Below, piece after piece: positions 1-14,225 of a DNA stretch of 64,000 nucleotides. Location: contig AP026139.1 of NCBI GenBank assembly GCA_030295235.1, positions 620,001-684,000 on the forward strand, written 5' to 3'. Origin of the DNA: Fistulifera solaris (Eukaryota > Bacillariophyta > Bacillariophyceae > Naviculales > Stauroneidaceae). The notes under the pieces are model-generated. The model was not told the DNA's origin. It made no database searches and worked only from the letters and a program-made list of their open reading frames with translations. Every line of letters begins with the position of its first letter. Position 1 is the first letter of the stretch. The translations under genes and the position numbers were made by a program.

Positions 1-283
1 AGGGACTTGATGTCGAAAACGCTAGCTGAAAGTTCCACCAAAATGGAGGGAAAATTGATACTTAAGAGGTCGGACATTCGAAAGACACGAATCACCGATT
101 CGAAATCCGCACATGTGACGTCGACATCTCAATTGATTGCTCGATAGTGGAGGAAATGTGTACTTAAATTCTGCACTGTGCAAAGACGTTGAGGCTTCCT
201 TTCTGAGCCGACAGTTCTAGAAACTTGAAATCGTCTTCGGGTGGTGGAGTATGAGGGTGCGCAATGCGAGCATGAATACTCAC

Positions 284-746
284 CTTAAAATAGAAGCTTC
301 CATGGCGACCATTTGATCAACACTGAAGTATCCGCGGCTCAATCCGATCATTGAAGCCATACTGATCTTTCCGGGCTCGTAGAGCTTGATTGCGAGAAAC
401 AAACTGGTCATAGCAGCCAGCTGAAAAAGCTTCTTGTTGACGGTCCGAGTCGCCAAATATCTATCCAAATAATGAATAGCTACACCGACGACTTCTCGAG
501 AATAGTCGAAGTGATCAATGACTTGGTAAGCCCACTCACATATTTTTTTCTCTCCAGATTTCGTTGATGCTGGATGTCGAGGAGGAGGATTTAGATGAAG
601 AATGACTTCCAGACGATGACAAGAAAAAGGATTCGCAGAAATGGTTAAAGCTGCTGTTGGAAGTGAGGCGCCAAGTAATCTTCTGTTTTATAGAAACAAG
701 CCTCTTGATGGAGCATCACATCCATTCGTTCTTGCAAGTCTACCAT
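284..746 (-). CDS. Diatom-type cyclin, N-terminal box, 3' part unresolved
   Basis: Cyclins bind and activate cyclin-dependent kinases. The visible part is a cyclin box: MDVMLHQEACFYKTEDYL near the start, then CEWAYQVIDHFDYSREVV and YLDRYLATRTVNKKLFQLAA, followed by AMTSLFLAIKLYE and a conserved YFSVDQMVAMEASIL. This order is that of the large cyclin family expanded in diatoms. I chose the ATG at 746 because a stop lies shortly upstream in the same frame. A GT donor (GTGAGT) lies at 283, so a second exon is expected in 1-280, but none of the possible acceptors there gives a convincing C-terminal cyclin fold. The frame shifts by one base near 645-649 (a short run of T on the coding strand), most simply a missing base. 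It could instead be a decaying cyclin copy. Confidence 0.6.
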
Positions 747-1375
747 CGTCTCGAGAACTTGAGAGGATCGAACGTTGGTAGAATTTTATTGTGAAATCCA
801 GGACGGAAATTAAATGGGGGTGTCGAATGTCAAAGCCAAGATCCAAAGTCCACAGCGCCTGCTGGCTGCTGGCACGTGGTGGCAAATGCAAGACATACGA
901 GGTAAACAGAGGAATCCGTAAGTAGAAAACGTACCGTCACGCCTGATAATAGGCTATAAAGTATGTTGTTGACTAAGTACAAAACCCACACCTGCGACAC
1001 AGAAAGGGAGCTGCTATCGGTAAGAGTGTACCTGAGCCAGCCGACCAGTGAAATCAGGTCGAAAGCAGACGGCGGAAGATTTTTTTGTTTGTTGTATCTT
1101 CTTTGCCGCCGAGCGGAATTATCAACAGAGTCGGTACTCAACACATAGGACTAATTGGGCATCGCTACGTAGTAAGTAAAGTGGCAGAAAGAGGTACAGT
1201 AACAAGCGAGCAAAATTCAGAGACAACCATTTCTATTTGCTGGCGTTTAACAAAAATCCCAGGGCCGCTCTCTAACTTGCTAGGATTAAAATGGCAAGTT
1301 CCCTCCAACTAATCAGCATTTTCGCTAAGGGTCTAGCTAAAGCGCCCACACCTTCCGTATTAATAAAATACACTT
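747..1375. other. Intergenic, upstream of cyclin
   Basis: Spacer between the 3' end of the AP-3 delta gene and the cyclin start. Short open frames here have no recognisable protein features. I see nothing else in it; it should hold the cyclin promoter. Confidence 0.6.
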
Positions 1376-4300
1376 TTACAGCGCTAGGCGCTTCAAATCG
1401 GCTGCTAGAGATTCTCCCAGTGCACCACTCGTAGCCTTGATGTCTAGTTTCAGGCTGGACTCTTTTATCTTCACTAGGACTCTTACCCGAGCTCCAGAAC
1501 TAGAGCGACAGGCTAGTGTGCATGTCAAAGGATCATTGCCGTCAACAACAAATGCCCGAAGAGCGTCTACTAACGCCGCTCGTAATAAAGAAGGAGGAAG
1601 AGCGCCTGAATGAGGGATTCTGCACGTGTGTTTTGTCCATCCCGAAGAAGCAAGCTCTGCCGCGACATTTTCAAGAGTAACCCCTGGTTCAGGTCCACAA
1701 TGAAAGAAAGATGGAAGCACAATTTTTACGGAAACGTTTTCATTCTGCGTTTGTAAGTGACCCTTGATTTCCTGGGACTCGTCAAGCGGTGGACCAGGAA
1801 GTGGCCCCATTTTGAATTCGCTATGGCTCCCCGGCACGACATTACCTAACGTTGCAGGTTGTTGACCTTTCATGACCACGACGACGTCACTTAGTGGGGA
1901 CAAGGATTGATTCTCGAGCATCATAATCACCAGTAAACCGTCGGGAGACTGCTCAACCAGATATTTGATTATCACAGCAGACCAGTCAATGCTTGAGCTA
2001 GTTGGTGGTTTCACAGTCGCCCGCATCCAGGTGCGCGTTTCGTTTGTCTGCCAATTATGAGATGGAGAGGACACCATCGACGGAACTTGATTGCCTAATT
2101 GTGTTGGTAAGACGTGCATAGTATTGGAAGAAATCTCTAAGAGATCGTCAAACGCCGTGTTTATCGGATGAGAAGCCGAAGTGAGAGTATCTGAGGGCTG
2201 TGCACTGGCATGAACCTCGTTGCGAGAGTCAAAACTGATGCCGAGGTTCAAAAGATCACCAACCGCATACTTCGTCTCTCGGCTTGACGTTTTCTCCTTC
2301 TTGGTCTTCTTATCTTTTTTCTTCTTATCTTTCGTGCTCTTCGCTGATGTGGTTTGGTCGGCAACATTTTGACGATCCGCCACAACGTGATGCTTCCTTT
2401 CTGGCATAACCTCGTCATCTCGAAGAGGAGTTGTCAGATCAATTTGAGCAAGACTAGCAAACTCTTTCCCGGTTCCGTGTTTTCGGTTCGCCGCAAACGT
2501 TTCATCGTTTTCTTCATCGTCGCTGGTGTAAATTTCAACGGAGGTTTTGGATGGTCCAAGCGTTGATGAAGTCGGCGCATCGAAATAAGCGAGCGGATCT
2601 AGCTGTGCTTCTTTTCTCTCCTTCTTTGCTTTCTTTTTCCTCGCTTTTTTTTCATTCGCGGAATCATCGTCGCTATCGCCAAGCTGGATAGCTCCAAACG
2701 CATTATCCTGATGAAGCTGCTCTCCGCCTGTCGATGGTGCCGAATCGAGGTAAATGGGTCGCCTTGACGTTGTCTCGGCGGGGCTGCACTGGGAATGTTG
2801 TTCGTGGCTTTTTGGAAGCTTGACTGCCCGTCGCTAACGTTTCCAGGGCTCGGTACAATGACCGGCTCGAGACTTGCTGGAGCAGCCCACCTGGAGTCGG
2901 AAAGTATTGGCGTTTGTTGGGTAAAACAAACTGACTCCGGCGAAAGTTTTGTCTGGGCTCGGTAATCTACTTCAGCATTTATCATCTTTTCGAAAACAGC
3001 CAGATCGATCTTCTCGGGAAGACCCAATGATTCATGCTTCTTTCGTTGCACTTTCGAGCCAATTGGTTTCATCGGCGCTGCTTTCAGTATGTAAGACAAA
3101 TAAGACGAAGAATCTCGTATCAAAGTCCCGAGCGAATCATTTTGAGACCCCTTCGCTAGAGTAGCACCTGGCGCGGATTTACTCATACCCAATAGATCGT
3201 CGTCATCGGAATCGTCGTCGACCTCTGTCAAAGCGGGTGCACCTGATGAAACCCTAGATTTTATTCCAAGTCCCTTTAACGTTTCAAGTGCTGTAAATGC
3301 ACGTTCCATAACTTCCACATCGGTGCTTTGAATAAAAACCGACAATCCTTCTTCGAGAGATCGAACACAAGCGTCAAGTTCTTTATTTTGGATGGTTGTG
3401 TCAGCTGAAGCAGCCGCGAAAACTTTCATCGACGCCTGAATGAACACCTTCTGTGTACTATGGACGTATTTCTGAAGCTGAAGTGGACAAGAAAACACTT
3501 GAATTATGGAATGGTATGACCCGGCACTTTCGTCATTAAAGAAGACGGCCAGATCTTCTTGCTGTAGAACGTCAGCGATGCAATCCGAATATTCTCCAAC
3601 AATCCATGCAAGAGCGGGTAATATATCAGGTATAATGCGTTTGCCCCGTCCGTTGTCTCCATGCGGATCATCGGATACATTTCCATCACCTTCCATCAGA
3701 ATCTCAATAGATCTTTTGACAGCAAATGGGCGAACGGGTAACACTCGGAGTGCAACATCCATGATTTGAGCGCGAAGGAGATCACCGTGTTTTTCGATTC
3801 CCCTCATGTGACCAATCTTGAATAGGATATCCAAGTACCACTCGAAGTCGGCCAGCAACGCGTACTTGTCGCTTGAGCACATTTCAACGATTTTTTCGAC
3901 CAGATCTTGCTTGTACGAGCCGCTTGCCAGTTCCACGTGTTTTACTAACTGAGCAACAAGCTCAATAAGGTTTTTCCGAGAAGCCATACCTTTTAGCAGT
4001 TCAAGGGCTCTAGATCGAATTGTAACGTCTTGATCAGACAAACAAGCCAGAATCAGGGGCCGGTAGTCGGGCGCACTTAATACCTTTGGGTGCGACTGCA
4101 TCAACGAAGCGAATCCGACCAATCCAAGATATTTCAAGTTTTGATCGTGCTGCTCAACAAAATCTCTCAGTGTTTGCGCGCACAATACAACAATCTCCGA
4201 CACGATGGCCGGCATAGTTCCATCACTCTTACGACTGTAGGGTAGGCACAAAGTTATAGTGTGAACCGCCTCAAAAAGTAACGACTTTGCCTGTGTGGTT

Positions 4301-5154
4301 CTCACTATCTTTGCCAGCGGTTCCAGCAATTTACGAGCAAGACGAGGTTCTTCTGGTACCAGACTTCCCAACAGTTTCACGACCTTTATAAGCATCCAGT
4401 TGTTGCTCGAATTTGTCAGGAGATCAAAAAATGCCGGAGCTAGATGAAGATAGTTCCTTGGGTTTTTGTCGCTTAACTCAGTGATGACATTTACCGCGCA
4501 GGAGACAACCGATGGGTCGGAATCTTGCAAGCTCTTTTGAATATGTTCAAACGTTAAGCGTAACCCTTGCGGATACTTTACGAACACTTTGAACAAGCAA
4601 AGAATAGCCTTCTTACGCAGATATGGATGTGAGTGTTTCGTGAGGTGAGTTATCTCCGGCAATAGATCCTTAGCTAGTTCTTCCGTGACGATATTTGATA
4701 TGCAATTTACAGCGAGCCCCGCCTCATACACTCCATGCATACCGACACCAACCGCTCCTCGTAATTCTTTCTTGAGCAAGTTAGTTGTAAGTAGAATAAC
4801 GTCAGTGTCTTGAGTGAAACCTTGACTCTATACAAAACGAAAAATAGTGAGTTTGGAGGCGGCCATCAATCCGACATTAATGTGAAAAGTACGTACAGCG
4901 GCTAGATACCCAATGCGTTTGTGAGCAAATCGAGGAGAGCTCATAACTTCGATAGATGGAAAAGAAGCCCAATTCATGCTATAACCCATCATTTGCAGGA
5001 ATGTTAATTTCTGTAAAGCATTCGCTTTGACGTGCATATCACTGGAATTGATTTCTGATTTGATCTCAGCGATGCACTGACTTATGTAAAGCGCGGTATC
5101 GCGTTTGGAGGCGCGTATACCCTTAACAACATCCGTCAACGTCTTTTCGAACAT
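1376..5154 (-). CDS. AP3D1: AP-3 adaptor complex, delta subunit
   Basis: Large subunit of the AP-3 clathrin-type adaptor, which sorts cargo from Golgi/endosomes to the vacuole or lysosome-related organelles. Exon 1 (5154-4897) starts MFEKTLTDVVKGIRASK and contains KANALQKLTFLQMMGY and FAHKRIGYLAA, the conserved delta-adaptin N-terminus. A 69-nt intron (4828-4896) follows, and exon 2 continues SQGFTQDTDVILLTTNLLKK with HEAT/armadillo-like repeats (NPRNYLHLAPAFFDLL, NNWMLIKVVKLLGSL, EPRLARKLLEPLAKI). The C-terminal third has a Lys-rich and acidic hinge and an appendage-like domain. About 1236 aa, normal for the family. The frame shifts by one base between about 2755 and 2830. No convincing intron explains this (a possible 41-nt one is too short), so a missing base is likely. 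Confidence 0.93.
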
Positions 5155-5939
5155 AATTTATTTTAAGCGGATAGCGTGTTAATTCTCAAAACGAAGTTTC
5201 GATCAAGAGAGCTGCAAAGAGCCGCAACCTTGGCAAAATCAAAATGGTCGCAACCGCGAGGTCCGAAATGCGCCGCGAGAGTACCTGGCACCGGTACCAT
5301 GTACCGGTACCGGTTCCGTACCGGTGTAGTATCAAACTCCGTAACGTAACCTTAATGCATCGGAAGTAGGAAATAGGCCGCTAGAACTAGAGAAGTGATT
5401 CATTCCTCCGCAATCTTTAGATTTTTCCCGTTGTTGCTTTCTCCGCCCGCCCCCAGTCCATTTGATGAAGCCATTTTTGTGATAGGTAAACTGGTAGTCT
5501 GAAACGCAGATCTTTTATTTAATCAATGCATTAACTATGTTTAGGACTGCAATGCAGTCGAGCCCCCTGATAGTCCAGGCTATACAAAATCCGGTTCTAG
5601 GTATAGGTATGATCGATCCGCACCACTTCCAGTTCCAGTGAAGTCAGTTACCTTGCTCTTAAATCATTAAACCAACTGCAGTATACGAATCATATCCCTC
5701 TTCACGGTCTAAGATTGTTCCTTGCCTGAATTCTTTGATAGACCCAAGAGAACTGACCACTTGAAACTTTGCTGGTGCTACCTCGCCTTTACAGCTTGTT
5801 GATGTGCGGTAATACTGGCCGTAATAACGTGCTTGCTGGAATAAGATAGCGTATTCAGCTAGGCACTACTGTTTGCACAAAAGGCAACCCACTCAAACGT
5901 CAAACGTGCTCATTGAATTTTTGACTCCTTTGCAACGTC
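5155..5939. other. Intergenic, upstream of AP-3 delta
   Basis: Holds a cluster of ACCGGTAC palindromes at 5281-5326 (listed separately) about 130-170 bp upstream of the AP-3 delta start. Otherwise I see nothing. Confidence 0.6.
5281..5326. repeat. Clustered ACCGGTAC palindromes
   Basis: The stretch repeats ACCGGTAC / GTACCGGT several times. 5290-5297 (ACCGGTAC) and 5301-5308 (GTACCGGT) form a perfect 8-bp hairpin with a CAT loop, followed by further ACCGG and TACCGGT copies. It lies in the presumed promoter of the AP-3 delta gene; function unknown. Confidence 0.7.
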
Positions 5940-8276
<2,337 letters not shown>

Positions 8277-8903
8277 TGTTGCAAAATGATACCTCGGTCT
8301 ACGAGCACAAACAAAGAGTTAAGGGCAAACGACGCGATGCGGACGAGTGTTGCGTGGGTCTGGTTGCAATGCAGCGGTGCAAGGATGCCATGCTCGCTGC
8401 TGGTGTGGGGTGTGGAGCGAGCGGACGAGATCAAGTTCACCGTTCACCTGTTCACTGTTCACCACTCAACAGCCCGGGTACACTTTTTTAGTCTGTAGAA
8501 AAGACCAAAGACATCAATTTACTTAAAAGTTGATAGTTTTTGTTCTTCAGCACATTCTACGCTCAGAAAAATTGTCAAATAATTTGAAAAGTGCCAACTG
8601 GAAAAGTCAATACTGTGACGTAAGAAGTACAAACAGCGAACACAACCGGCAAGCGAGCACAATTTTCCAAATTCCGGATTCCTTTCGCACCAGCTCTAAT
8701 CAACGGGGGAAGGACGTTAAAATTCTGCCTCCCAGTACAAGATTCCACGTAGCGTCTACGACGAGGCAGAATTTTAACGCCCTTCCCTGGGTGTGCCTTG
8801 TGTCTCCCGTAAGTCTAACGGCGGACGCTCCACGAGATCGAAAAGGTCCTTCGTGTTCACACAGTATTTTCATGCTCACAGTTTAAAGGTAACAACAACA
8901 ACC
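8277..8903. other. Divergent promoter region SnRK1 / VPS11
   Basis: Head-to-head spacer. Near the VPS11 side it holds the 25-bp inverted repeat at 8707-8787. I see no gene in it. Confidence 0.6.
8707..8787. repeat. Long inverted repeat (hairpin) upstream of VPS11
   Basis: Two 25-bp arms (8707-8731 and 8763-8787) are reverse complements at 24 of 25 positions, separated by 31 nt. The loop itself holds a smaller hairpin, CGTAG-CGT-CTACG (8749-8761). The structure ends 116 bp before the VPS11 ATG, so it may fall in the 5' UTR. It has no terminal-repeat or target-duplication signs that I can see. Confidence 0.85.
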
Positions 8904-11900
8904 ATGGCGTCCTCTAGATGGAAACGCTTCGCATTCTTCGAGCGCAATCAGCTCAACATGAATGCTGAAGTGCTAGAGGACCTTCTTCCGAGTATCTCGA
9001 ACGTTTCGGGTCAGAAAAACCCATCGTCTGAGACAGATTCTGGCAATGATTTGGTATCTCTTGTAGCAACGACAGCGTCGCTGACGATTGATTCAAAACC
9101 TCCTCCGAGGGAGAACACCCAAGAATCAACAGATGAAAATGCCATGGCTGCAATGTGGGCTTCATTAACCGTTTGTACTTCCCCAGAACCCCCCAAAGAC
9201 GATGAGCAAGAAACGAAAAGTTTTACCATTTCTCGTCAAAACGAAGCCATTTCAGATTATGGCACAAGATCAAAGTCTTTTCTTGATGGGCTTGTTCTCG
9301 CTTTTGTCACGTCAGCACATACCGACTTGATTCATTGTATCGATATTACGATGAGGTGCAATCCGCCGCTGGCGTCGGAAATGGATGTAGATAGTTTTGA
9401 CGGCTGGAGAGGATACTTTTCTCCTTTTTTAAGAACTCCACCTGGGCCGTCTCGGCCGCCAACTCTGGAAAGTTACCATTTAGAAGAAGTCCCTACAGAA
9501 AATATTGTTGCTATTTCTTGTTGCCGCGGCACATCAGGTCACAATCCAGTGATGCTAGCTTGCATTTCGAAAAGTAATGTCACATTGTGGGAGGATCCGC
9601 ATTTGCATTTGTCATGTCGTCTCCCAGTAAAGACCCCGCAACCTCCCATCGAACCCAAAGTCTACTCTCTGCAGAAAGAGTGGAATAACGTGGATGGTGA
9701 CTGCCTTTCTCTCGATGTCATTCCCTCTCTTTTGGCTGTTGGAACCACCGGTGGCGCTGTGATTGTATACGTCATTAAACCGACAGGGCGACTAATTCGC
9801 AGCTACCTTCGGATACCAGCTCCTCCTGCGGGGGATAGCGCTGCTATCGCTGTCAAGCTATATGCGGAGGGCGAGCAGAAAGCATGTGTGTTTGTAGCGT
9901 ACCGACGCAATACGGATGCATCGTCGCAAGCTTCATCGGGAGTTTGCTGTTACGAATTTCCCTTTCCAAATTCTTCGTCTTCGGCAATGCTCTCTGCCCC
10001 ATCAGCTCGACATGATTTGGACGGTCGATCGGTTGGATCCGGGAGCCACACGGATTCTATCATCAGCGCAAGTGGTTTGCAATTCATGGTCGTAAGTGAC
10101 CCCTTTATGTGTTTTTCTGCGGCCCTCTATTCCTTTGTTTCACATAACAGCTTAAACGTTCTCGTCTCATATCCTGCTCAACCCAGGCTCGGCTGGATGG
10201 ACTGTACTCATACTCTAAAACTGAAAGGATTGGGGTAGCTCCTATTGATGGACTAAAGCAATCTTTGTGTTTGATACCCCCTGCGGCTAGTGCTGGTCGA
10301 GAAGATAGCGATCGTGTTGGCAATGGTTACGCTCTTGTCTCGTCGACCGACTCAAAATCTAATCGTGATTCAGTCGATATTTATGACGCCGACAACAAGC
10401 TAGTAGCGTTTCATTTACTCCTTCCACCGGGGCATAGCGTCCTACGATCTGCGGGCATCACCACTAAACCAACAATGTCTTCCGATGGGACACATCGGTC
10501 AGGGAGGTCGTCTGCTGTTGTGTTCACATCGGGTGGTTCACTAGTTACTTTTCGTGAGAAGACGACAGCTGAAAAAATATACCTTCTTGTCCAAAAGAAT
10601 CTATATTCGGCAGCTATCGTCGTCGCTTATGCCGATCCGTCATACGAGGCAGATAATATTACAAACCTGTATCGACAATACGCCGAGCATCTTTACGGCA
10701 AAGGTGATTTTGGAGGCGCCATTGATCAATACATACACACCATCGGATCACTAGAAACATCCCACGTTCTGTACCGATTCCTTGACGCCCCAAAGATTGC
10801 GTACGTTGTCCGTTACTTGGAGCAAGTACGTAGTCGTGGCCTTGCAACTCCAGTACACGTCGAGCTTCTGCGGACTTGTTACTTGAAGCTGAATGACCAA
10901 GCGGCAGCAGATGCACTGGGTAGTACTGGTTCCCGGCTCATTGACAAGAGTTCTTTGGCAAGTATCATTGCAAAGATAGGAACCAATCCAAAAGAGGCAA
11001 TTGCGAATGTTTGTTCGCTCGAGGCAAGTCAAGCAGCCGAGATACTTGTTATCCATGGGCTTTCTCTTGCACGCGTGCTTCCACGAGAAACGGCAGGAGT
11101 GGTTATATCGCTTTGTGTTGGGACATACTCGCCAAAGTCTCTGGCAAATGCTGCTCTTCTTGAATCCATCGATCTGAAAAAGATGATTGATAGAAAGGTG
11201 GACGAAGCGGAACAGATTTCCAAACCTTATCCTATTCACCTCTTCGCCCAGGCTTTTATCGAGAACCCGAAGATTCTTCGACTAATTCTTGCTCACTGCA
11301 ATCGAAACAAATGTCCGCTGACTCCGTCGTTACGGCGAACCCTTCTCGAGCTTTCCCTGGCAGAGTGGAACCAAGCGAAACGCTCAGGCGACACAGAAGC
11401 TGAAAAGCTTCGTCATCGCGACGCAATTGCGGTAGGTAATTTATGTTTGCTACTGCATATCATAATGATATTCTCAAATTTTCTGGTTGGGCACCAGGCC
11501 TTGACCGATTCGCATTGTCGAGATATAGGTGATTATGATGCGTTGGTGATTGTACAGCAGGCAGGATTCGAAGAAGGGGAATTGCTTTTGTACGAGCGGT
11601 TGCAGATGACACCAATGCTGCTCGAAAGATACGCAAACGAGGGTAGTGAGAAGTCTCGGCGACAAATGATTGCGATGTGCAAGGCCGATCCTGAAATTCT
11701 AGCTGATGTGCTAGGCCACCTTGTTTCAATGGCCACGCAGAGATTTACAAGTGTAAGATCATACTCTTGATGGATTTGTGTGCAGCGTTTCGCTTCTAAC
11801 TTTACTTTTTAGCATCCGAGTGGCTTTCACAAGGACGATGGTTTTGAAGACGAAATCATGCATGATATCATGGATGATATTGAAGAAACTTTAGCATTAG

Positions 11901-12355
11901 CTCGTCGCCAGCGCGTGTTGCCTCCTGTTCGTATTACGAGGATACTGGCTGGTGAGTCCAGTTGTCAGTTCAGCACGCAAGACAAAACCCGTACAACGAC
12001 GAAAATGTCGATCCCTTTATCCGTCGCCCTTGATTATGTGGGCAATATACTGGATGAATCGCGAAGAGAAATACAGCGGCTCACATCAGAGGTGGAAGAG
12101 TACAATGTTTTGTGCAATTCGATGGAGCAAGAAATTGAGAGTCTCGCGTCGGATATGCGATCTCCTATCGATGACGGAAAACACTCGCCAAGAATGAACA
12201 TCGAGGACCTCTACGCCCGCGTTCGGGCAGACGAGAGTGAAACGGGTAAACAAAGTAGTACCAAGCCTACGGAAGCTTTCTGGCGAGAGATAAATCAATC
12301 TGAAGACAGTTTTGATGTGATTGCCAGATATTTCGGAAAAGGAATAATACAATAA
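8904..12355 (+). CDS. VPS11: VPS11, core subunit of HOPS/CORVET tethering complexes
   Basis: VPS11 is the shared class-C core protein of the HOPS and CORVET tethers for endosome-vacuole fusion. The start at 8904 has an ACCATGG context and begins MASSRWKRFAFFERNQLN, matching the W+RF.FF start of the family. Four exons (8904-10091, 10187-11431, 11498-11752, 11813-12355) join in phase to 1076 aa. The N-terminal half is a beta-propeller-like region. The alpha-solenoid half has the family signature YLLVQKNLYSAAIVVAYAD, YAEHLYGKGDFGGAIDQYI and TIGSLETSHVLYRFLDA. The C-terminus has the LPPVRITRILAG segment and a coiled coil (VGNILDESRREIQRLTSEVE). The usual C-terminal RING-H2 is not visible: the last 60 residues contain no cysteine. 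No frame break. Confidence 0.95.
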
Positions 12356-12456
12356 CTACTCCGTAGCATCTATTTTGATTTTGCAAGCGAGTCTATCAGG
12401 CATGTCGTCCTCACTGAGTACACTACTGATGATTATCTACACAGTACCAAATTTGT

Positions 12457-14225
12457 TTAAGCTTTAACGCTCATAACTGCATCTACAAGCTCCGCCTTCT
12501 TCAAAGGTTTGCCATCCGAATCGACAGCAGTTGCTCCCTAGCAAAAGTGATTGATGAGAGGAGATGATTGAATGAAGGGCAACCGAAACTAGAATGACGT
12601 GAAACTTACCTTTGCCTCCAGATATTCCATAAGATCTTTGATCGTTTTTCGGTTCAAAGTAGACACAGTCAACGAACTCCAGTCCTCCCCATTATTATTG
12701 ACAATCTCAACTGACGTTGGTTTTGATTTTGCAGCGTCTGCCTTTTTGGGTGCCTTCTTAGTTGTCGTTATCGCTTTTTTCTGAGCAGCAGCCTTTTTCG
12801 GTTTGGTTTCCTCTTCAGTGACTTCTGAGGCCGGTTCTTTTGCTACTTCCTTAAACGCTTGCGCGGTCGATTTTTTCGCTGTAACTGGCGATTTTTTCGG
12901 GGCAGGTGCACTGGGCTGAGAAACGGCAACTTCCATGGGTGCTGCATGCATCGACTCGGAAAGTTCCTCTTTCATACTCGTGATAGCGTCCAAACTTTCT
13001 TTGAGATCCGAAACAGCCACCGTCAGTTGCTTCACTTGTTCTCGCAATAGTTCCTGAAAACGTGAAATTCACAAAGCGCATAAGTTAAGAGGATAAAACG
13101 GCACATCCACAAACCACACACTCACACACGAAAACGTACATTTTCTCCCTGTAAAATCTCAATTTGCTTGGCTTGAGCCGCGTTGGTTTCCTTCGCAAGT
13201 TGCAATTCTTCCGCTAGCTCCGCTTCCAGCGCGCGACCACCTTGCACCGTGTCCAAAAACAGTTTCATTTCCGTGCGAACCTCTTCCAAATCACGGTCAC
13301 GAACTTCTTTCTCGGACTTCATTTCGTTCAATTCTTTGACTAACGAACTCAACTCCGGCGCGGTGGAATCACCAAAGATGCGAAAGTTTTGCAAGGCGGG
13401 AAGATATCCCAAAGCAATGAGAGTAAAGAAAGCGGTCCAATACCAGGTTTTCAATTCTTCCTTGTTGAGAACATCCAGATACTGTTGCATTTGCCAATTC
13501 GGTTGCGTCGACAATTCGCTTAGCTGTTTCATCGTTTCTTGCAAGGCGGCCTGGGGGAAGGTAATAGCTCCTTGCAATGCGGGTTCGAGTTTTGGAATAT
13601 TGACCTTTTGCAGATTGTTGTTGACATATTCCCATAAAAGCGGAGCGTTACCATCGGAAGCACTACTATCGCCCGCCAGCGATTGGAAGCTATCACGAAG
13701 ATTCTGTGCCATTTTCTGGACGGTTTGAGGGGAATATTCGAGCCCGGGATAATCCGAAGCGGCGGTGAATTGGTTTTGCATGCTGTGAAGACTATCGCGG
13801 AAACTCTGCGCCATCTCCTGACTTTGTTTCACGAAGGCCTCCGTATCGATAGACTGCGCTGCTGCCCCGAGGCCACTTTTAAAATCTTCCGTCGCTTGTT
13901 GCACGGCTTCCGTGGTTCTTGCCGCATTTTCGACAGCACTGGTGTAGACAGCATCAGGAATGAGCGAGTCGCTCTCCATATCGGGCAAGGTTTCGGGCTG
14001 AAATTCCGTAATTCCAGGTTGCGAAGAACTCAAGGGATTTGTAACGGGTTCACTGGAGTAGACGGGTGCTTTGGGCTTGGCACCCGTCAAAAAGAATTTT
14101 AAGCTGTCGTTCGATTGCGCATTTAAATGTGTTGCTGGTCGCACTCTGGGATGCAGAGGTTGAAAGGCGTGCGACGAAGACAGAGCTAATGCAAAAGCAA
14201 TTGGTGACAAAAATAGTAAAGTCAT
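12457..14225 (-). CDS. Plastid-targeted coiled-coil membrane protein with C-terminal SAP-like segment
   Basis: I do not recognise a named family. The N-terminus is a signal peptide ending ALSSSHAF followed by QPLHPRVRPATHLNAQ, a diatom plastid presequence with Phe at the cleavage site. The body has amphipathic Gln/Ser-rich helices (EAFVKQSQEMAQSFRDSLHS and similar, repeated), one membrane segment (WYWTAFFTLIALGYLPAL, about residue 265) and a coiled coil. Exon 1 (14225-13140), exon 2 (13053-12610) and exon 3 (12537-12457) join in phase to 536 aa. Exon 2 adds a Lys/Ala/Pro-rich basic linker. Exons 2-3 end in LNRKTIKDLMEYLEAK then GATAVDSDGKPLKKAELVDA, which resembles a SAP helix-turn-helix. A role linking a plastid membrane to nucleic acid is only a guess. 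Confidence 0.8.

Noticed and set aside
830-1144. A 104-codon minus-strand open frame as a gene
   Set aside because: Low-information hydrophobic sequence, no domain, and it overlaps other equally open frames.
2728-2768. A 41-nt GT-AG intron in AP-3 delta
   Set aside because: It would restore the frame, but it is below plausible intron size and its sequence reads as protein in the downstream frame; a missing base is simpler.
8793-8903. Upstream extension of VPS11
   Set aside because: The frame is open but has no ATG before 8904, and 8904 has a good context and gives the family N-terminus.
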